From positions 3,379 through 67,378 of the forward strand of contig USGP01000005.1 in NCBI GenBank assembly GCA_900554315.1: a DNA stretch of 64,000 bases. The letters run 5' to 3'. How positions within the stretch are numbered: position 1 is the stretch's first letter; the number at the start of each line of letters is the position of its first letter. Below are positions 8,102-16,228 of this stretch, one piece after another. This DNA comes from an uncultured Mycoplasmatota bacterium. GTDB lineage: Bacteria > Bacillota_I > Bacilli_A > RF39 > UBA660. The notes under the pieces were generated by a model, which worked only from the letters and a program-made list of their open reading frames with translations, was not told where the DNA came from and made no database searches. Made by a program: the position numbers and the translations under genes.

Positions 8102-9517
8102 ATGCATTTACCAGATTATAAAGAAGCTAGAACTAGAGATATTAGACCTTATAAAAGAATAGAGTTTACGGAAGATAGTGAAGTAAAAGATAAATATAAG
8201 GGTATGACTTTTTATTTGAAAACTTATGGTTGTCAGATGAATGAGCATGATAGTGAAAATATTGAAGCTTTGCTTGTCTTTTTAGGATTTTCAAAAGTAG
8301 ATCGTTATGAAGATGCAGATTTAGTACTTTTAAATACTTGTTCTATACGTGAAAATGCTCATAATAAAGCTTTTGGTATGTTAGGTAGACTTAAACATTT
8401 AAAAGAAGAAAAGAAGAATTTAATCGTTGGGCTATGTGGTTGTATGGCACAAGAGAGTGGTGTTGTAGAAAAAATTCTTCGTGACTATAAATGGGTAAAT
8501 TTTGTTTTTGGTACTCATAATATGTATCAATTACCTGAGATTATTGATAAAGCGATTGAAGAAAATAAACAGCAGATTGAAGTTTTTTCTCGTGAGGGAG
8601 ATTTAATTGAAGGACTTCCTGTACTTCGTGTTAATAATTATAAAGCGTATGTTAATATTATTTATGGTTGCAATAAGTTTTGTACTTATTGTATTGTGCC
8701 TTATACTAGAGGTCGTGAACGTAGTCGTTTAAAAGAAGATGTTTTAGCTGAAGTAAAAAAATTAGTAGATGATGGATATAAAGAGGTTACTTTACTTGGT
8801 CAAAATGTAAATGCTTATGGTAAAGATATATATGATGATTATACTATGGCTAATTTATTAGAGGATGTAGCTAAAATGGGAATTCCTAGAATTCGTTTTA
8901 CAACTTCACATCCATGGGATTTTACAGATGAAATGATAGATGTTATTGCTAAATATCCTAATATTATGCCAAGTGTTCATTTACCTGTTCAAAGTGGTTC
9001 TAGTCGTATTTTAAAATTAATGGGTCGTCGTTATACTAGAGAAAGTTATTTAGAGTTATTCCATAAAATTAAAGATAAAGTTCCTGGTGTTAGTATTTCT
9101 ACCGATATTATTGTAGGTTTTCCAGGCGAGACAGAAGAGGATTTTCAAGAAACTTTATCTTTGGTACGAGAGTGTCAATATGATAATGCTTTTACTTTTG
9201 TCTTTTCTAAGAGAGAAGGAACACCAGCTTGTCGTCTAGCAGATCCAGTTTCTCAGGAAGAAAAAGAGGAAAGACTACAAAGATTGAATGAAGTGGTAAA
9301 TACTTATTTCTTAGAAAATAATAAAAAGTTAGTAGGAAAAGAAGTAGAAGTATTAGTAGAGGGAATTTCTGAAAAGAAACATATGTATTATGGATATACA
9401 GATACTAATAAATTAATTAATTTTTCTAGTAAAAAGGAACTTACTCCAGGAGATTTGGTTATGGTAAAAGTTAGTGAAGCTAAGACTTGGAGTTTGGATG
9501 GTGAAGCTGTTGAATAA
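8102..9517 (+). CDS. miaB: tRNA-2-methylthio-N6-dimethylallyladenosine synthase
   Basis: Radical-SAM methylthiotransferase that adds the methylthio group to i6A37 in tRNAs reading UNN codons. At 471 residues it has the three expected parts. The first is an N-terminal UPF0004 domain with a cluster-binding Cys set (TYGCQMNEHDSE, NTCSIRENA, LCGCMAQ). The second is the radical SAM core with CxxxCxxC in YGCNKFCTYCIVP. The third is a C-terminal TRAM domain after about residue 400. The start at 8102 follows GTGAGGTGG; the upstream extension to 8078 crosses the likely -10 TATAAT at 8070-8075 and is rejected. It is followed directly by a RicA-like gene, as in Bacillus. Confidence 0.95.
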   Translation: MHLPDYKEARTRDIRPYKRIEFTEDSEVKDKYKGMTFYLKTYGCQMNEHDSENIEALLVFLGFSKVDRYEDADLVLLNTCSIRENAHNKAFGMLGRLKHLKEEKKNLIVGLCGCMAQESGVVEKILRDYKWVNFVFGTHNMYQLPEIIDKAIEENKQQIEVFSREGDLIEGLPVLRVNNYKAYVNIIYGCNKFCTYCIVPYTRGRERSRLKEDVLAEVKKLVDDGYKEVTLLGQNVNAYGKDIYDDYTMANLLEDVAKMGIPRIRFTTSHPWDFTDEMIDVIAKYPNIMPSVHLPVQSGSSRILKLMGRRYTRESYLELFHKIKDKVPGVSISTDIIVGFPGETEEDFQETLSLVRECQYDNAFTFVFSKREGTPACRLADPVSQEEKEERLQRLNEVVNTYFLENNKKLVGKEVEVLVEGISEKKHMYYGYTDTNKLINFSSKKELTPGDLVMVKVSEAKTWSLDGEAVE

Positions 9518-9818
9518 GGCAGTGGAGGAAGTAATTTCTGTTATTCAAAAAAGTGATGATTATCAAAAGTGTCTTGAACTAAAAGAAAAGATGAAGCAAA
9601 ATAAAGAATTGATGCAGTTAATAGAAAATATTAAAGAAGCTCAAAAAAGATATATTAAGAATGGTTCTCAGGATAAAAAAGAGATTCAAGTATTGGAAGA
9701 AAAATTATCTAATTATCCAATTTATGTTTTGTATCAACAGCATTTAGAAAAAATTAATTCTATGATTTCTTATGTTCAGGATGATTTAAATGAATTTTTT
9801 ACTCAATTATTAAATTAA
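9498..9818 (+). CDS. ricA: YlbF/YmcA (RicA-like) family protein
   Basis: A 106-residue all-helical protein of the YlbF/YmcA family. In Bacillus these form the Y-complex (RicA-RicF-RicT) that acts with RNase Y and affects competence and sporulation. The family pattern is visible: VISVIQKSDDYQKCLELKEKM, then NKELMQLIENIKEAQKRYI and the PIYVLYQQH segment. The ATG at 9498 lies in the end of miaB, giving a 20-base overlap, with GGAG six bases upstream. Position directly after miaB and near cotE matches Bacillus ymcA, which is why RicA is preferred over YlbF. The partner proteins are not in this window. Confidence 0.7.
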   Translation: MVKLLNKAVEEVISVIQKSDDYQKCLELKEKMKQNKELMQLIENIKEAQKRYIKNGSQDKKEIQVLEEKLSNYPIYVLYQQHLEKINSMISYVQDDLNEFFTQLLN

Positions 9819-9852
9819 AAAGCCTATGAATGAATTAGTTCATAGGCTTTTA
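9817..9852. terminator. Bidirectional terminator between ricA and the PLC-like gene
   Basis: Thirteen-base arms (9818-9830 and 9839-9851) with A and T runs on both sides serve the two convergent genes. The stop codon of the reverse gene lies inside the hairpin. Confidence 0.85.
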
Positions 9853-10462
9853 ATTCTTCTAAAATACGTTCTTTTGTTTTTTCTATAAATTCTTTTATAA
9901 GATAGATATCAAATATGTAATTTTTATCTTGTTTTGAGTTTTCAATAATAATTCCCATTTTATCTATTAAGATGTCTAATTTTTCACTTGGAATTTCTGT
10001 AATATCTGTTTTAGGAAGTTGAAAATCTTCATAAAATAAAGATAAATCCATGTCATATTCTTCTATTACTTTTACGTTTAAATTTGTATAGTCAGAATAA
10101 ATTAAATCTGTTAGCTCTTCTGGGGTCGTTTTTATTATTGTTCCATCTATTAGTTTTATAGAATTACTTTGTGTTAGATTGGATATAAATTTATCAAACC
10201 ATAATTTATCTGTAAATAAATGAATATAATATCCTAAATCAAAATCATTTTTATAAAAATTTGGATATTTATCTGTAAACATTTTTATATTAGGAACATC
10301 TTCTTTTTCGTTATATAAGAAGTGTGATTCTTTTTTTGTTCTTCCTATTTGTTTTGCAATATCTGGAGCAATAGAACCCAAATAGTAATCTTTTCTATTA
10401 TTTATTTTTAGGTATGGTTCTAATACTTTTGCTACTGCTAAATGAATTACTGCTGATGCCAT
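9824..10462 (-). CDS. Zinc-dependent phospholipase C-like protein
   Basis: A 212-residue protein on the reverse strand. It starts MASAVIHLAVAK, then has LGSIAPDIAK and LGYYIHLFTDKLWF, the His/Asp pattern of the zinc-dependent phospholipase C/S1-P1 nuclease-like helical fold: a near-N-terminal His, an APD motif, and HxxxD. No signal peptide is present, so it is unlikely to be a secreted lipase and its substrate is open. The start at 10462 has AGGAGG upstream on its strand. It interrupts the ricA-cotE neighbourhood in reverse orientation, which suggests insertion into an otherwise conserved block. Such proteins are common in Firmicutes, usually without experimental function. Confidence 0.65.
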   Translation of the reverse strand: MASAVIHLAVAKVLEPYLKINNRKDYYLGSIAPDIAKQIGRTKKESHFLYNEKEDVPNIKMFTDKYPNFYKNDFDLGYYIHLFTDKLWFDKFISNLTQSNSIKLIDGTIIKTTPEELTDLIYSDYTNLNVKVIEEYDMDLSLFYEDFQLPKTDITEIPSEKLDILIDKMGIIIENSKQDKNYIFDIYLIKEFIEKTKERILEELKAYELIHS

Positions 10463-10509
10463 ATCTTACCTCCTGTTATAATTTTATAAAAAACCAAATA
10501 AATAGTCAA

Positions 10510-10535
10510 ACATATCTTCTTATTTGCATACATTA
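10510..10535 (+). promoter_or_regulatory. Candidate sporulation promoter of cotE (sigma-E/sigma-K type -10)
   Basis: CATACATTA at 10527-10535 fits both the sigma-E -10 (CATACAnT) and the sigma-K -10 (CATAnnnTA). An AC dinucleotide at 10510-10511 lies near the sigma-K -35 position. A good sigma-E -35 at 14-15 bases was not found, so the assignment is tentative. Confidence 0.35.
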
Positions 10536-10552
10536 ATTTAGGAGGGGTAGAT

Positions 10553-11083
10553 ATGTCTAGTTATAAAGAAATTGTTACCAAAGCTGTTATTGGTAAGGGT
10601 AAAAAATTATTTACTACGGAAAATACTATTAAAGTGAGTCATGCTCCATCTACTATTTTAGGATGTTGGGTTATTAATCATAATTTTCAGGGTGAAAAAC
10701 AAGGAAATCAGGTTATTATATCTGGTAGTTATGATGTAAATATTTGGTATTCTTATGATGGAGATACAAAGACTGATGTTGTTAAAGAGACAAATCGTTA
10801 TCAAGAAGTTGTTCATATGAGAAATGTGGAGGATGAATCTTCTAATGATGATATTATTGTTCGTAGTTTGAAGCAACCTACTTGTACTGATATTTCTATT
10901 GATGGTGAAGAAATTCATTATACGATAGAAAAAGAGCTGGGTATTGAGTTGGTAGGAGATGTCAAAGTAAAGATTGATGTGTCTGAAGAAGAAGATCCAT
11001 GGGATGAAATTGTAGATGAAGATGTTGATGAAGTAAATGATGAAGAATTAGATGATAATTTTATTCAAGATGATACTATTTAG
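10553..11083 (+). CDS. cotE: Outer spore coat morphogenetic protein CotE
   Basis: CotE is the organiser of the outer spore coat in Bacillus; it is placed around the forespore by SpoIVA and recruits outer-coat proteins. This 176-residue product has the family features in order. The N-terminus reads YKEIVTKAVIGKGKK, followed by PSTILGCWVINH, GSYDVNIWYSYDGDTKTDVV and LKQPTC. The C-terminal tail of about 35 residues is strongly acidic (Asp/Glu), like Bacillus CotE, although its sequence is not conserved. GGAGGGG at 10541-10547 sets the start. A terminator follows. Presence of cotE implies that the organism makes, or recently made, a coated endospore. Confidence 0.93.
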   Translation: MSSYKEIVTKAVIGKGKKLFTTENTIKVSHAPSTILGCWVINHNFQGEKQGNQVIISGSYDVNIWYSYDGDTKTDVVKETNRYQEVVHMRNVEDESSNDDIIVRSLKQPTCTDISIDGEEIHYTIEKELGIELVGDVKVKIDVSEEEDPWDEIVDEDVDEVNDEELDDNFIQDDTI

Positions 11084-11106
11084 CACTTTATAGTGCTATT
11101 TTTTTT
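11082..11106 (+). terminator. Rho-independent terminator after cotE
   Basis: AGCACT (11082-11087) pairs with AGTGCT (11092-11097), loop TTAT, followed by nine T after one A. Confidence 0.8.
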
Positions 11107-11183
11107 GACTCTACTAATAGTCGATTGCTTTTTTTTGTTTTTTCATTTATATTGTTGGTAAATATTAATGAGGAGTGTTGTGT

Positions 11184-11648
11184 ATGAAAAGTCGTAAAGC
11201 TATTTTTATTACTATTGCTTTGATATTGGGATTTTTGGCATTTGTCTTTTGGATTTTCTTTGCTGTTATTTCTTATCGTAGAGCAATTTATGGACTTGAA
11301 GGTATTGGTAAATTTTGTGGTAGGGATTCTTATGAATTATATGCTAAAAAAGATGGTGTAAAGTTTTATACTGCTTGTTATGATAAGGTAAATGTAGTAG
11401 AAGAGAGGTTTATTTTTCATTATAGAAAAGATTTGAAAAAGTATATTCAAGATGGTTCTATTTATGGTATTTTACAAAAGGCTGATATTTATAAATGGAA
11501 ATTTAATAACGGAATTCAAACGGATTATACATTTTCAGACTATGATGATATTTCTTTAACGGTTACTAAGTGTACCGTTGATGGAAAAGATACTTATTAT
11601 GTTCATGGTAGTCCAAGTAATACTTTTTGTCAGTACTTCTATCAATAG
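11184..11648 (+). CDS. Membrane-anchored hypothetical protein
   Basis: A 154-residue protein with Lys/Arg at the N-terminus and one hydrophobic segment (about residues 8-31), then an extracellular part of about 120 residues with four cysteines (in KFCGRD, TACYD, TKCTV and TFCQY). The even cysteine number could allow disulfides. The start at 11184 has AGGAG eight bases upstream; an in-frame GTG at 11175 overlaps that site and is less likely. No family is recognised. It lies alone between cotE and the DUF3419-like gene. Confidence 0.5.
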   Translation: MKSRKAIFITIALILGFLAFVFWIFFAVISYRRAIYGLEGIGKFCGRDSYELYAKKDGVKFYTACYDKVNVVEERFIFHYRKDLKKYIQDGSIYGILQKADIYKWKFNNGIQTDYTFSDYDDISLTVTKCTVDGKDTYYVHGSPSNTFCQYFYQ

Positions 11649-11702
11649 TTTACTTCATTTCCTTTTTTTGTTATAATAACTGACATGTTTGGAGGCAAGT
11701 AT

Positions 11703-12533
11703 ATGAAGCCGTTAGAGAAAGATTTAAAGTTTGCTAGATATATATTAGATGATACTGAGGATTGTTTTGATACTTTGGATTCTGATCGTTTATATTTAAG
11801 AAGTAATGAACCGTTAGAATTTATTTTTTCTCAGTTTGATTTTTCTTCTAAAGATATTCTTTTGGTACTTGCTTCTTCTGATCAAGTGTTTTCCTTTTAT
11901 CAAGATGGGGCAAACTCTGTAGATACTTTTGATATTCATCGGTTAACTGAATATTATTATTATCTTCGGTTATGGTGTTTGAGAGAATATCAAAATTCTT
12001 TTCCTTATGAGTTTTCTAATAGTTCTTTAAAACAAGTATTATCTTTTACTTTTCCTGATTTTCCAGAAGGAGTGCAGGCTAAGAAGTTTTGGTCTACTTT
12101 ATTAACGGAGTATCCTGGATTGATGAGGAGTTCTATGTTTTTTTCACCTATGTCTGCTTCTACTGCCCCTTTTGAAGGAAAGGAAGAATCGTTATTGGTA
12201 GATGTTCCAGATTATCCTTTGTCTTTTAGAGAACAGGACTTTTTTTCCTCTTTTGATTCTAATAGGCAGTATGATGTTTGTTTTATGTCTAATGTTTTAG
12301 AGTATGCTAGAGGAAATGAGCATAAATTAATGATAGCTAGAGATAATTTAGATAGGGTTTTAAAGTCTGGTGGTATTGTGATAGTTACTAGATTTATGGA
12401 TTTGAGTTCTCAGACTAAAGAAAAAGAAAGAAGAATATTTTCTTCTTCTTTTGAATATTATCCTGGTAGAAAGAGGTCTTGTGAAGGATTTTCTGAGGGA
12501 TTAGATAGTTATTATGTTTATCGAAAGAAGTAA
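11703..12533 (+). CDS. DUF3419-like SAM-dependent transferase homologue
   Basis: A 276-residue soluble protein that looks like the Rossmann fold of DUF3419 proteins (relatives of the betaine-lipid enzyme BtaA, which uses S-adenosylmethionine). The SAM-loop equivalent reads LVLASSDQVFSFY at about residues 53-65. A DTFDIHRLTEYYYYLRL segment follows, and a late YDVCFMSNVLEYA ... LKSGGIVIVTRF strand-helix-strand resembles the end of a methyltransferase core. A divergent relative lies at 45077-46051. GGAGG at 11691-11695 sets the ATG at 11703. The reaction and substrate are unknown, and the fold call is moderately certain. Confidence 0.5.
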   Translation: MKPLEKDLKFARYILDDTEDCFDTLDSDRLYLRSNEPLEFIFSQFDFSSKDILLVLASSDQVFSFYQDGANSVDTFDIHRLTEYYYYLRLWCLREYQNSFPYEFSNSSLKQVLSFTFPDFPEGVQAKKFWSTLLTEYPGLMRSSMFFSPMSASTAPFEGKEESLLVDVPDYPLSFREQDFFSSFDSNRQYDVCFMSNVLEYARGNEHKLMIARDNLDRVLKSGGIVIVTRFMDLSSQTKEKERRIFSSSFEYYPGRKRSCEGFSEGLDSYYVYRKK

Positions 12534-12549
12534 AATTTTACTTTTTTTT
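12528..12549 (+). terminator. Rho-independent terminator after the 276-aa gene
   Basis: AAGTAAAA (12528-12535) pairs with TTTTACTT (12536-12543) and is followed by T residues. The palindrome has no separate loop, so it must open at its centre. It overlaps the -35 of the next promoter. Confidence 0.55.
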
Positions 12550-12565
12550 CGTTTGGTGATATAAT
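12537..12565 (+). promoter_or_regulatory. Promoter of the 127-aa hypothetical gene
   Basis: TTTACT (12537-12542), 17-base spacer, TATAAT (12560-12565). The spacer contains the T tract of the upstream terminator. Confidence 0.5.
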
Positions 12566-12587
12566 CTGTGTCTCTAGGGGTGATATG

Positions 12588-12971
12588 ATGGATACTGTAA
12601 AAAGATATGATAATTTACCTGATTTTATTGATGTTGCAGTTTTTGAAGTTGAACAGGCTTTTTCTTTGAATGAAGTGTGTAGTGAAAGATTTAGAGAAGT
12701 ATTTACGGATGTTGTGGTTAATGATATTTTATTTCATAGAAGTAATTATAGTGTAGATGGGGAAGATGTATATTCTGTTCGGGGTAATCCTAAATTTGTT
12801 AGTCTTAATATTTTAACTGCTTTTAACCGTGCTAACTTATCTCCTATTATGCATTCTGATGCTTCTATTGATTTAGTTACGATTCCAATGAATGCGGATA
12901 CGATTGCCCAGGCTTTGGTTTTAAAGTCAAAATCTATGATTCAGGAAGAATCTAAAAAGTTTATTAGATAG
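12588..12971 (+). CDS. Hypothetical soluble protein (127 aa)
   Basis: A 127-residue protein with no membrane segment and no motif I recognise. Readable pieces are NLPDFIDVAVFEVEQAF, YSVRGNPKFVSLNILTAFNRANLSP and a helical C-terminus. Two ATG codons at 12585 and 12588 are possible; AGGGGTG at 12576-12582 fits the second better by spacing. It has its own promoter with a perfect -10, and the rpsP promoter lies just downstream, so it is probably transcribed alone. The function is unknown. Confidence 0.5.
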   Translation: MDTVKRYDNLPDFIDVAVFEVEQAFSLNEVCSERFREVFTDVVVNDILFHRSNYSVDGEDVYSVRGNPKFVSLNILTAFNRANLSPIMHSDASIDLVTIPMNADTIAQALVLKSKSMIQEESKKFIR

Positions 12972-12988
12972 CTGTTATCAAAAAAAGG

Positions 12989-13017
12989 TTGACAGCGGTC
13001 TTTTTTTTTATTATACT
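12989..13017 (+). promoter_or_regulatory. Strong vegetative promoter of rpsP-khpA
   Basis: Perfect -35 TTGACA (12989-12994), 17-base spacer made largely of T, and -10 TATACT (13012-13017). The same stretch can fold as a weak hairpin (poly-A and poly-T arms, or GCTGT with ACAGC) that may terminate the upstream gene. Confidence 0.75.
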
Positions 13018-13046
13018 ATATATGCATTAAGAAACGGAGGGATATT

Positions 13047-13322
13047 ATGGCAGTTAAACTTAGATTAACAAGAATGGGTGCTAAGAAGAAACCTACTTAT
13101 AGAATTGTTGCTACTGACTCTAGACGTCCTAGAGATGGTCAATATATCGAATTAATTGGTACTTATGCACCTGTTGGTGAATGCAAAGTAAATATTAACG
13201 AAGAAGTAGCTTTAAAATGGTTAAATAATGGAGCTATTCCTACTGATACAGTTAAGAACTTATTTACTAAAGCTGGAATTATGAAAAAATATGCTGAATC
13301 TAAAGAAAAGAAGGATAAGTAA
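13047..13322 (+). CDS. rpsP: 30S ribosomal protein S16
   Basis: A 91-residue protein with the S16 signature at its N-terminus ([24 protein letters not shown]). LIGTYAPV and [16 protein letters not shown] follow, and the tail is rich in lysine. It binds 16S rRNA during assembly of the small subunit. ACGGAGGG at 13034-13041 gives a strong ribosome binding site. A consensus promoter lies 30 bases upstream of the start. khpA follows after two bases. In Bacillus the operon continues with rimM, trmD and rplS; here it stops after khpA. Confidence 0.97.
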   Translation: MAVKLRLTRMGAKKKPTYRIVATDSRRPRDGQYIELIGTYAPVGECKVNINEEVALKWLNNGAIPTDTVKNLFTKAGIMKKYAESKEKKDK

Positions 13323-13324
13323 TT

Positions 13325-13573
13325 ATGGATTTAGTTCAGTTGACTGAGGAAATTGTTAAATCATTAGTGGTTGATCAAGATGCTGTTAGTGTAAAAGAAT
13401 TTCCAACAGATGAAGATAATGTTATTTTAATACAAGTAATTGTTGCAGAAGATGACATGGGACGTGTTATTGGTAAGGGTGGAAGATGTGCGAATGCTAT
13501 TCGTACTCTTGTACAAGCAAGCAGTGCTTTGAAAGATAACAAGTATGTTAAAATCGATATTGATAAATTTTAG
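13325..13573 (+). CDS. khpA: KH-domain RNA-binding protein KhpA
   Basis: An 82-residue single KH domain protein (YlqC family). It carries the GxxG-type loop in DMGRVIGKGGRCANAIRTLVQAS and nothing else. KhpA binds RNA together with KhpB and affects cell division and elongation in streptococci; KhpB is not in this window. It starts two bases after the rpsP stop, so translation is coupled, the same arrangement as in Bacillus. A strong terminator follows directly. Confidence 0.93.
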   Translation: MDLVQLTEEIVKSLVVDQDAVSVKEFPTDEDNVILIQVIVAEDDMGRVIGKGGRCANAIRTLVQASSALKDNKYVKIDIDKF

Positions 13574-13599
13574 AAAGCAATTTTGCTTTCTTTTTTTTT
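13573..13599 (+). terminator. Rho-independent terminator after khpA
   Basis: GAAAGCAA (13573-13580) pairs with TTGCTTTC (13583-13590), followed by nine T. Confidence 0.85.
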
Positions 13600-13633
13600 C
13601 GTCTTGTTATATAATAATTTTGAGGTAAAAGAT

Positions 13634-14350
13634 ATGGAAAAGAAAAATTTAATTATCCCTACTCATGTAGGAATTATTGTAGATGGTAATGGAAGATGGG
13701 CACAGGCTCGTGGACTTAGTAGAAGCGAAGGACATCGTGCTGGGTTTAACAGATTAAAAGAGATATGTATTTATGCTGGTGATTTGGGTGTTAAATATTT
13801 GTCTCTTTATGTATTTTCAACGGAAAACTTTAAGAGAGCAAAACCTGAAGTTGATTTTTTGATGAATTTATTTGTAAAGATGTTCCATAAAGAATTTAAA
13901 GAGGTAATGGATCGCAATTTTAAGATTGTTTTTTCTGGTAGAAGGGATCCTTTGCCTAAGAAGGTTTTGGATGAGATGGATCAAATTACGGAAGAGTCTA
14001 AAAATAACACTGGTACTGTTCTTAATTTCTGTCTTAATTATGGTGGACAGACAGAAATGCTTGATATGACGAAAAAGATTTGTCAGGAAGTTATAGATGG
14101 TAAATTAAATATTGAAGATATTTCTTTAGATACTTTACAACATCATTTATATCAAGATTTGCCGCCACTTGATTTTGTAATACGTACTAGTGGAGAGCTA
14201 CGACTTAGTAATTTTATGTTATATCAAGCTAGTTATGCAGAATTTTATTTTCCTAAAATATATTTCCCGGATTTTACAGAGCATGATTTTGATGATGCAA
14301 TCGTAGAATATAATAATAGAAATAGAAGATTTGGAGGTAATGCTTCATGA
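13634..14350 (+). CDS. uppS: Undecaprenyl diphosphate synthase (isoprenyl transferase)
   Basis: Cis-prenyltransferase that extends farnesyl diphosphate with isopentenyl diphosphate to make the C55 carrier for peptidoglycan. The 238-residue product has HVGIIVDGNGRWAQARG with the catalytic Asp, SRSEGHRAG, a SLYVFSTENFKR loop, and the C-terminal RTSGELRLSNFMLYQ followed by EFYFP. The frame is open from a TTG at 13583 inside the khpA terminator; GAGGTA at 13621-13626 and the family start select the ATG at 13634. A TATAAT lies at 13610-13615. It overlaps cdsA by four bases (ATGA). Both are membrane-precursor genes transcribed together with rseP. Confidence 0.95.
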   Translation: MEKKNLIIPTHVGIIVDGNGRWAQARGLSRSEGHRAGFNRLKEICIYAGDLGVKYLSLYVFSTENFKRAKPEVDFLMNLFVKMFHKEFKEVMDRNFKIVFSGRRDPLPKKVLDEMDQITEESKNNTGTVLNFCLNYGGQTEMLDMTKKICQEVIDGKLNIEDISLDTLQHHLYQDLPPLDFVIRTSGELRLSNFMLYQASYAEFYFPKIYFPDFTEHDFDDAIVEYNNRNRRFGGNAS

Positions 14351-15147
14351 AAAAAAGAGTATTAAGTGCAATTGTTATGATTGCTATCTTTGTTCCAATA
14401 TTACTTATTGGGGGAATGCCTTTTGCAATTTTTATGACACTACTTGCAACTTTAGGATTATATGAATTAATTCATATTCGTGAAAGTAAGAAGGAATTTC
14501 CTTTCTTAATGAAAATATTGGCTTATGTTATGGTGGTGTTCTTTTCACTTTCTCATTTTGATTCCATAGACTTTACGTATACTATGGATTATAGAGTGAT
14601 GGCATTTATGATATTTGCCTTTTTATCACCAATGGTATTTTTACATGATTTTAAGAGGTATAATTTAAATGATGCATTATTTTTAATTGGTTCTGTATTA
14701 TTTATTGGGTTAAGTTTTAATTTACTTATTATTTGTCGTAATTATGATATTATGTATATTATTTACTTATTACTTATTACTACTATTACAGATACCTTTG
14801 CATTATTTACAGGAATGCTTGTTGGTAAACATAAATTATGTCCTGTAGTTTCACCTAATAAGACGGTTGAAGGGTTACTTGGTGGTACATTTATAGGTAC
14901 TTTTGTTGCCACTGCTTTTTATACTACTGTTATTGATCCTTCTATGTCTTTACCATTTGTGATTGTTATTACAATTATTTTGTCTTTATTAGGACAACTT
15001 GGTGATTTGATATTTTCTTCTATTAAAAGATATTATGATAAAAAAGATTTCTCTAATTTAATTCCAGAACACGGCGGAATTTTAGATAGATTTGATAGTT
15101 TAATATTTGTTGTTTTAGCATTTATTATATTTTCTAGTGTAATGTAA
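14347..15147 (+). CDS. cdsA: Phosphatidate cytidylyltransferase
   Basis: Integral membrane enzyme of 266 residues that makes CDP-diacylglycerol from phosphatidic acid and CTP. It has about seven hydrophobic segments. The C-terminal CdsA signature is intact: SPNKTVEGLLGGT, then GQLGDLIFSSIKRYYDKKD and PEHGGILDRFDSL, which hold the metal-binding Asp residues. It overlaps uppS (ATGA), and rseP starts 11 bases after it, with AAGGAGG at 15147-15153 between them. In Bacillus dxr lies between cdsA and rseP; it is absent here. Confidence 0.95.
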   Translation: MKKRVLSAIVMIAIFVPILLIGGMPFAIFMTLLATLGLYELIHIRESKKEFPFLMKILAYVMVVFFSLSHFDSIDFTYTMDYRVMAFMIFAFLSPMVFLHDFKRYNLNDALFLIGSVLFIGLSFNLLIICRNYDIMYIIYLLLITTITDTFALFTGMLVGKHKLCPVVSPNKTVEGLLGGTFIGTFVATAFYTTVIDPSMSLPFVIVITIILSLLGQLGDLIFSSIKRYYDKKDFSNLIPEHGGILDRFDSLIFVVLAFIIFSSVM

Positions 15148-15158
15148 GGAGGCAGCTA

Positions 15159-16211
15159 ATGAATTTTTTAATTACTTTATTATTATTTATTGTAATATTA
15201 GGTAGTATTGTATTTGTTCATGAGTTTGGTCATTTTATGTTGGCTAAACTTACTGGAGTTTATGTTTATGAATTTGCTATTGGTATGGGGCCTAAAATAT
15301 GGAGTAAAAAAGGTAAGGAAACAGAATATACCTTAAGAGCTATTCCTATTGGTGGTTTCTGTATGATGGCAGGAGAAGATGTTGAAGATGATGATTTAAA
15401 GAAAGTTCCTAAATCTAAGCGATTACAATCTAAAAAGCCTTGGCAAAGATTTTTGATTATGTTTTTTGGAGCTGGAAATAATTTTATATTTGCTATTTTA
15501 CTTCTTTTCTTAATAGGTCTTATCTGGGGTGGACCTTCTATGGAACCCGTTGTTACTTCTGTTCTTAAAAATTCCGCAGCAGCCACTGCAGGAATTGAGA
15601 AGGGAGACCGCATATTAGAAATTAATGGACATTCTATTTCTACAACAGATGATATTAGTTTATACTTAGCAGTAGCTGATCCAGAAGAGGCTAGTGATAT
15701 TAAAGTTGAAAAAGATAATGATAAAATAAAAACTTATTCTGTTCAACCTAAAAAGAAAAAAGTTGATGGACAAACCACTTATCAATATGGTATTGGAATG
15801 GAACAAGAAGTAGAAAAAGGACTTTTTGCAGCAATTGAATTTACTGGTAAAAAGACTGTTTCTATTTTCAAACAAATGGGAGTTACCATTGCTTACTTAT
15901 TTACAGGAGGTATTAGTATTTCTCAGTTGAGTGGTCCTGTTGGGATATTCTCTATTGTTGGAGATCAAAGTTCTGGTGGGGTTATGAATATTATTTATTT
16001 AATTGCTTTTTTAAGTATTAATGTTGGTTTTATTAATTTACTTCCATTACCTGCTTTTGATGGAGGACATATTTTGTTTATTATCATTGAGAAAATTAAA
16101 GGTTCTCCAGTTAAGCCAGAAACAGAGAATATGATTCATACAATAGGTTTATTTTTATTAATGATCTTAATGGTTGTGATTACATTTAATGATATCTTAA
16201 GATTATTTTAA
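15159..16211 (+). CDS. rseP: RIP site-2 metalloprotease RseP
   Basis: Membrane zinc protease of 350 residues that cleaves anti-sigma factors and signal-peptide remnants inside the membrane. HEFGH near residue 21 is the zinc motif. A PDZ domain (about residues 120-195) contains SAAATAGIEKGDRILEINGHSI. The third ligand lies in NLLPLPAFDGGH near the C-terminus. Four membrane segments are visible, as usual. It follows cdsA by 11 bases. A small membrane ORF follows, whose start codon is 17 bases after the rseP stop. Confidence 0.95.
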   Translation: MNFLITLLLFIVILGSIVFVHEFGHFMLAKLTGVYVYEFAIGMGPKIWSKKGKETEYTLRAIPIGGFCMMAGEDVEDDDLKKVPKSKRLQSKKPWQRFLIMFFGAGNNFIFAILLLFLIGLIWGGPSMEPVVTSVLKNSAAATAGIEKGDRILEINGHSISTTDDISLYLAVADPEEASDIKVEKDNDKIKTYSVQPKKKKVDGQTTYQYGIGMEQEVEKGLFAAIEFTGKKTVSIFKQMGVTIAYLFTGGISISQLSGPVGIFSIVGDQSSGGVMNIIYLIAFLSINVGFINLLPLPAFDGGHILFIIIEKIKGSPVKPETENMIHTIGLFLLMILMVVITFNDILRLF

Positions 16212-16228
16212 TTCAGAAGGTGATTGTT

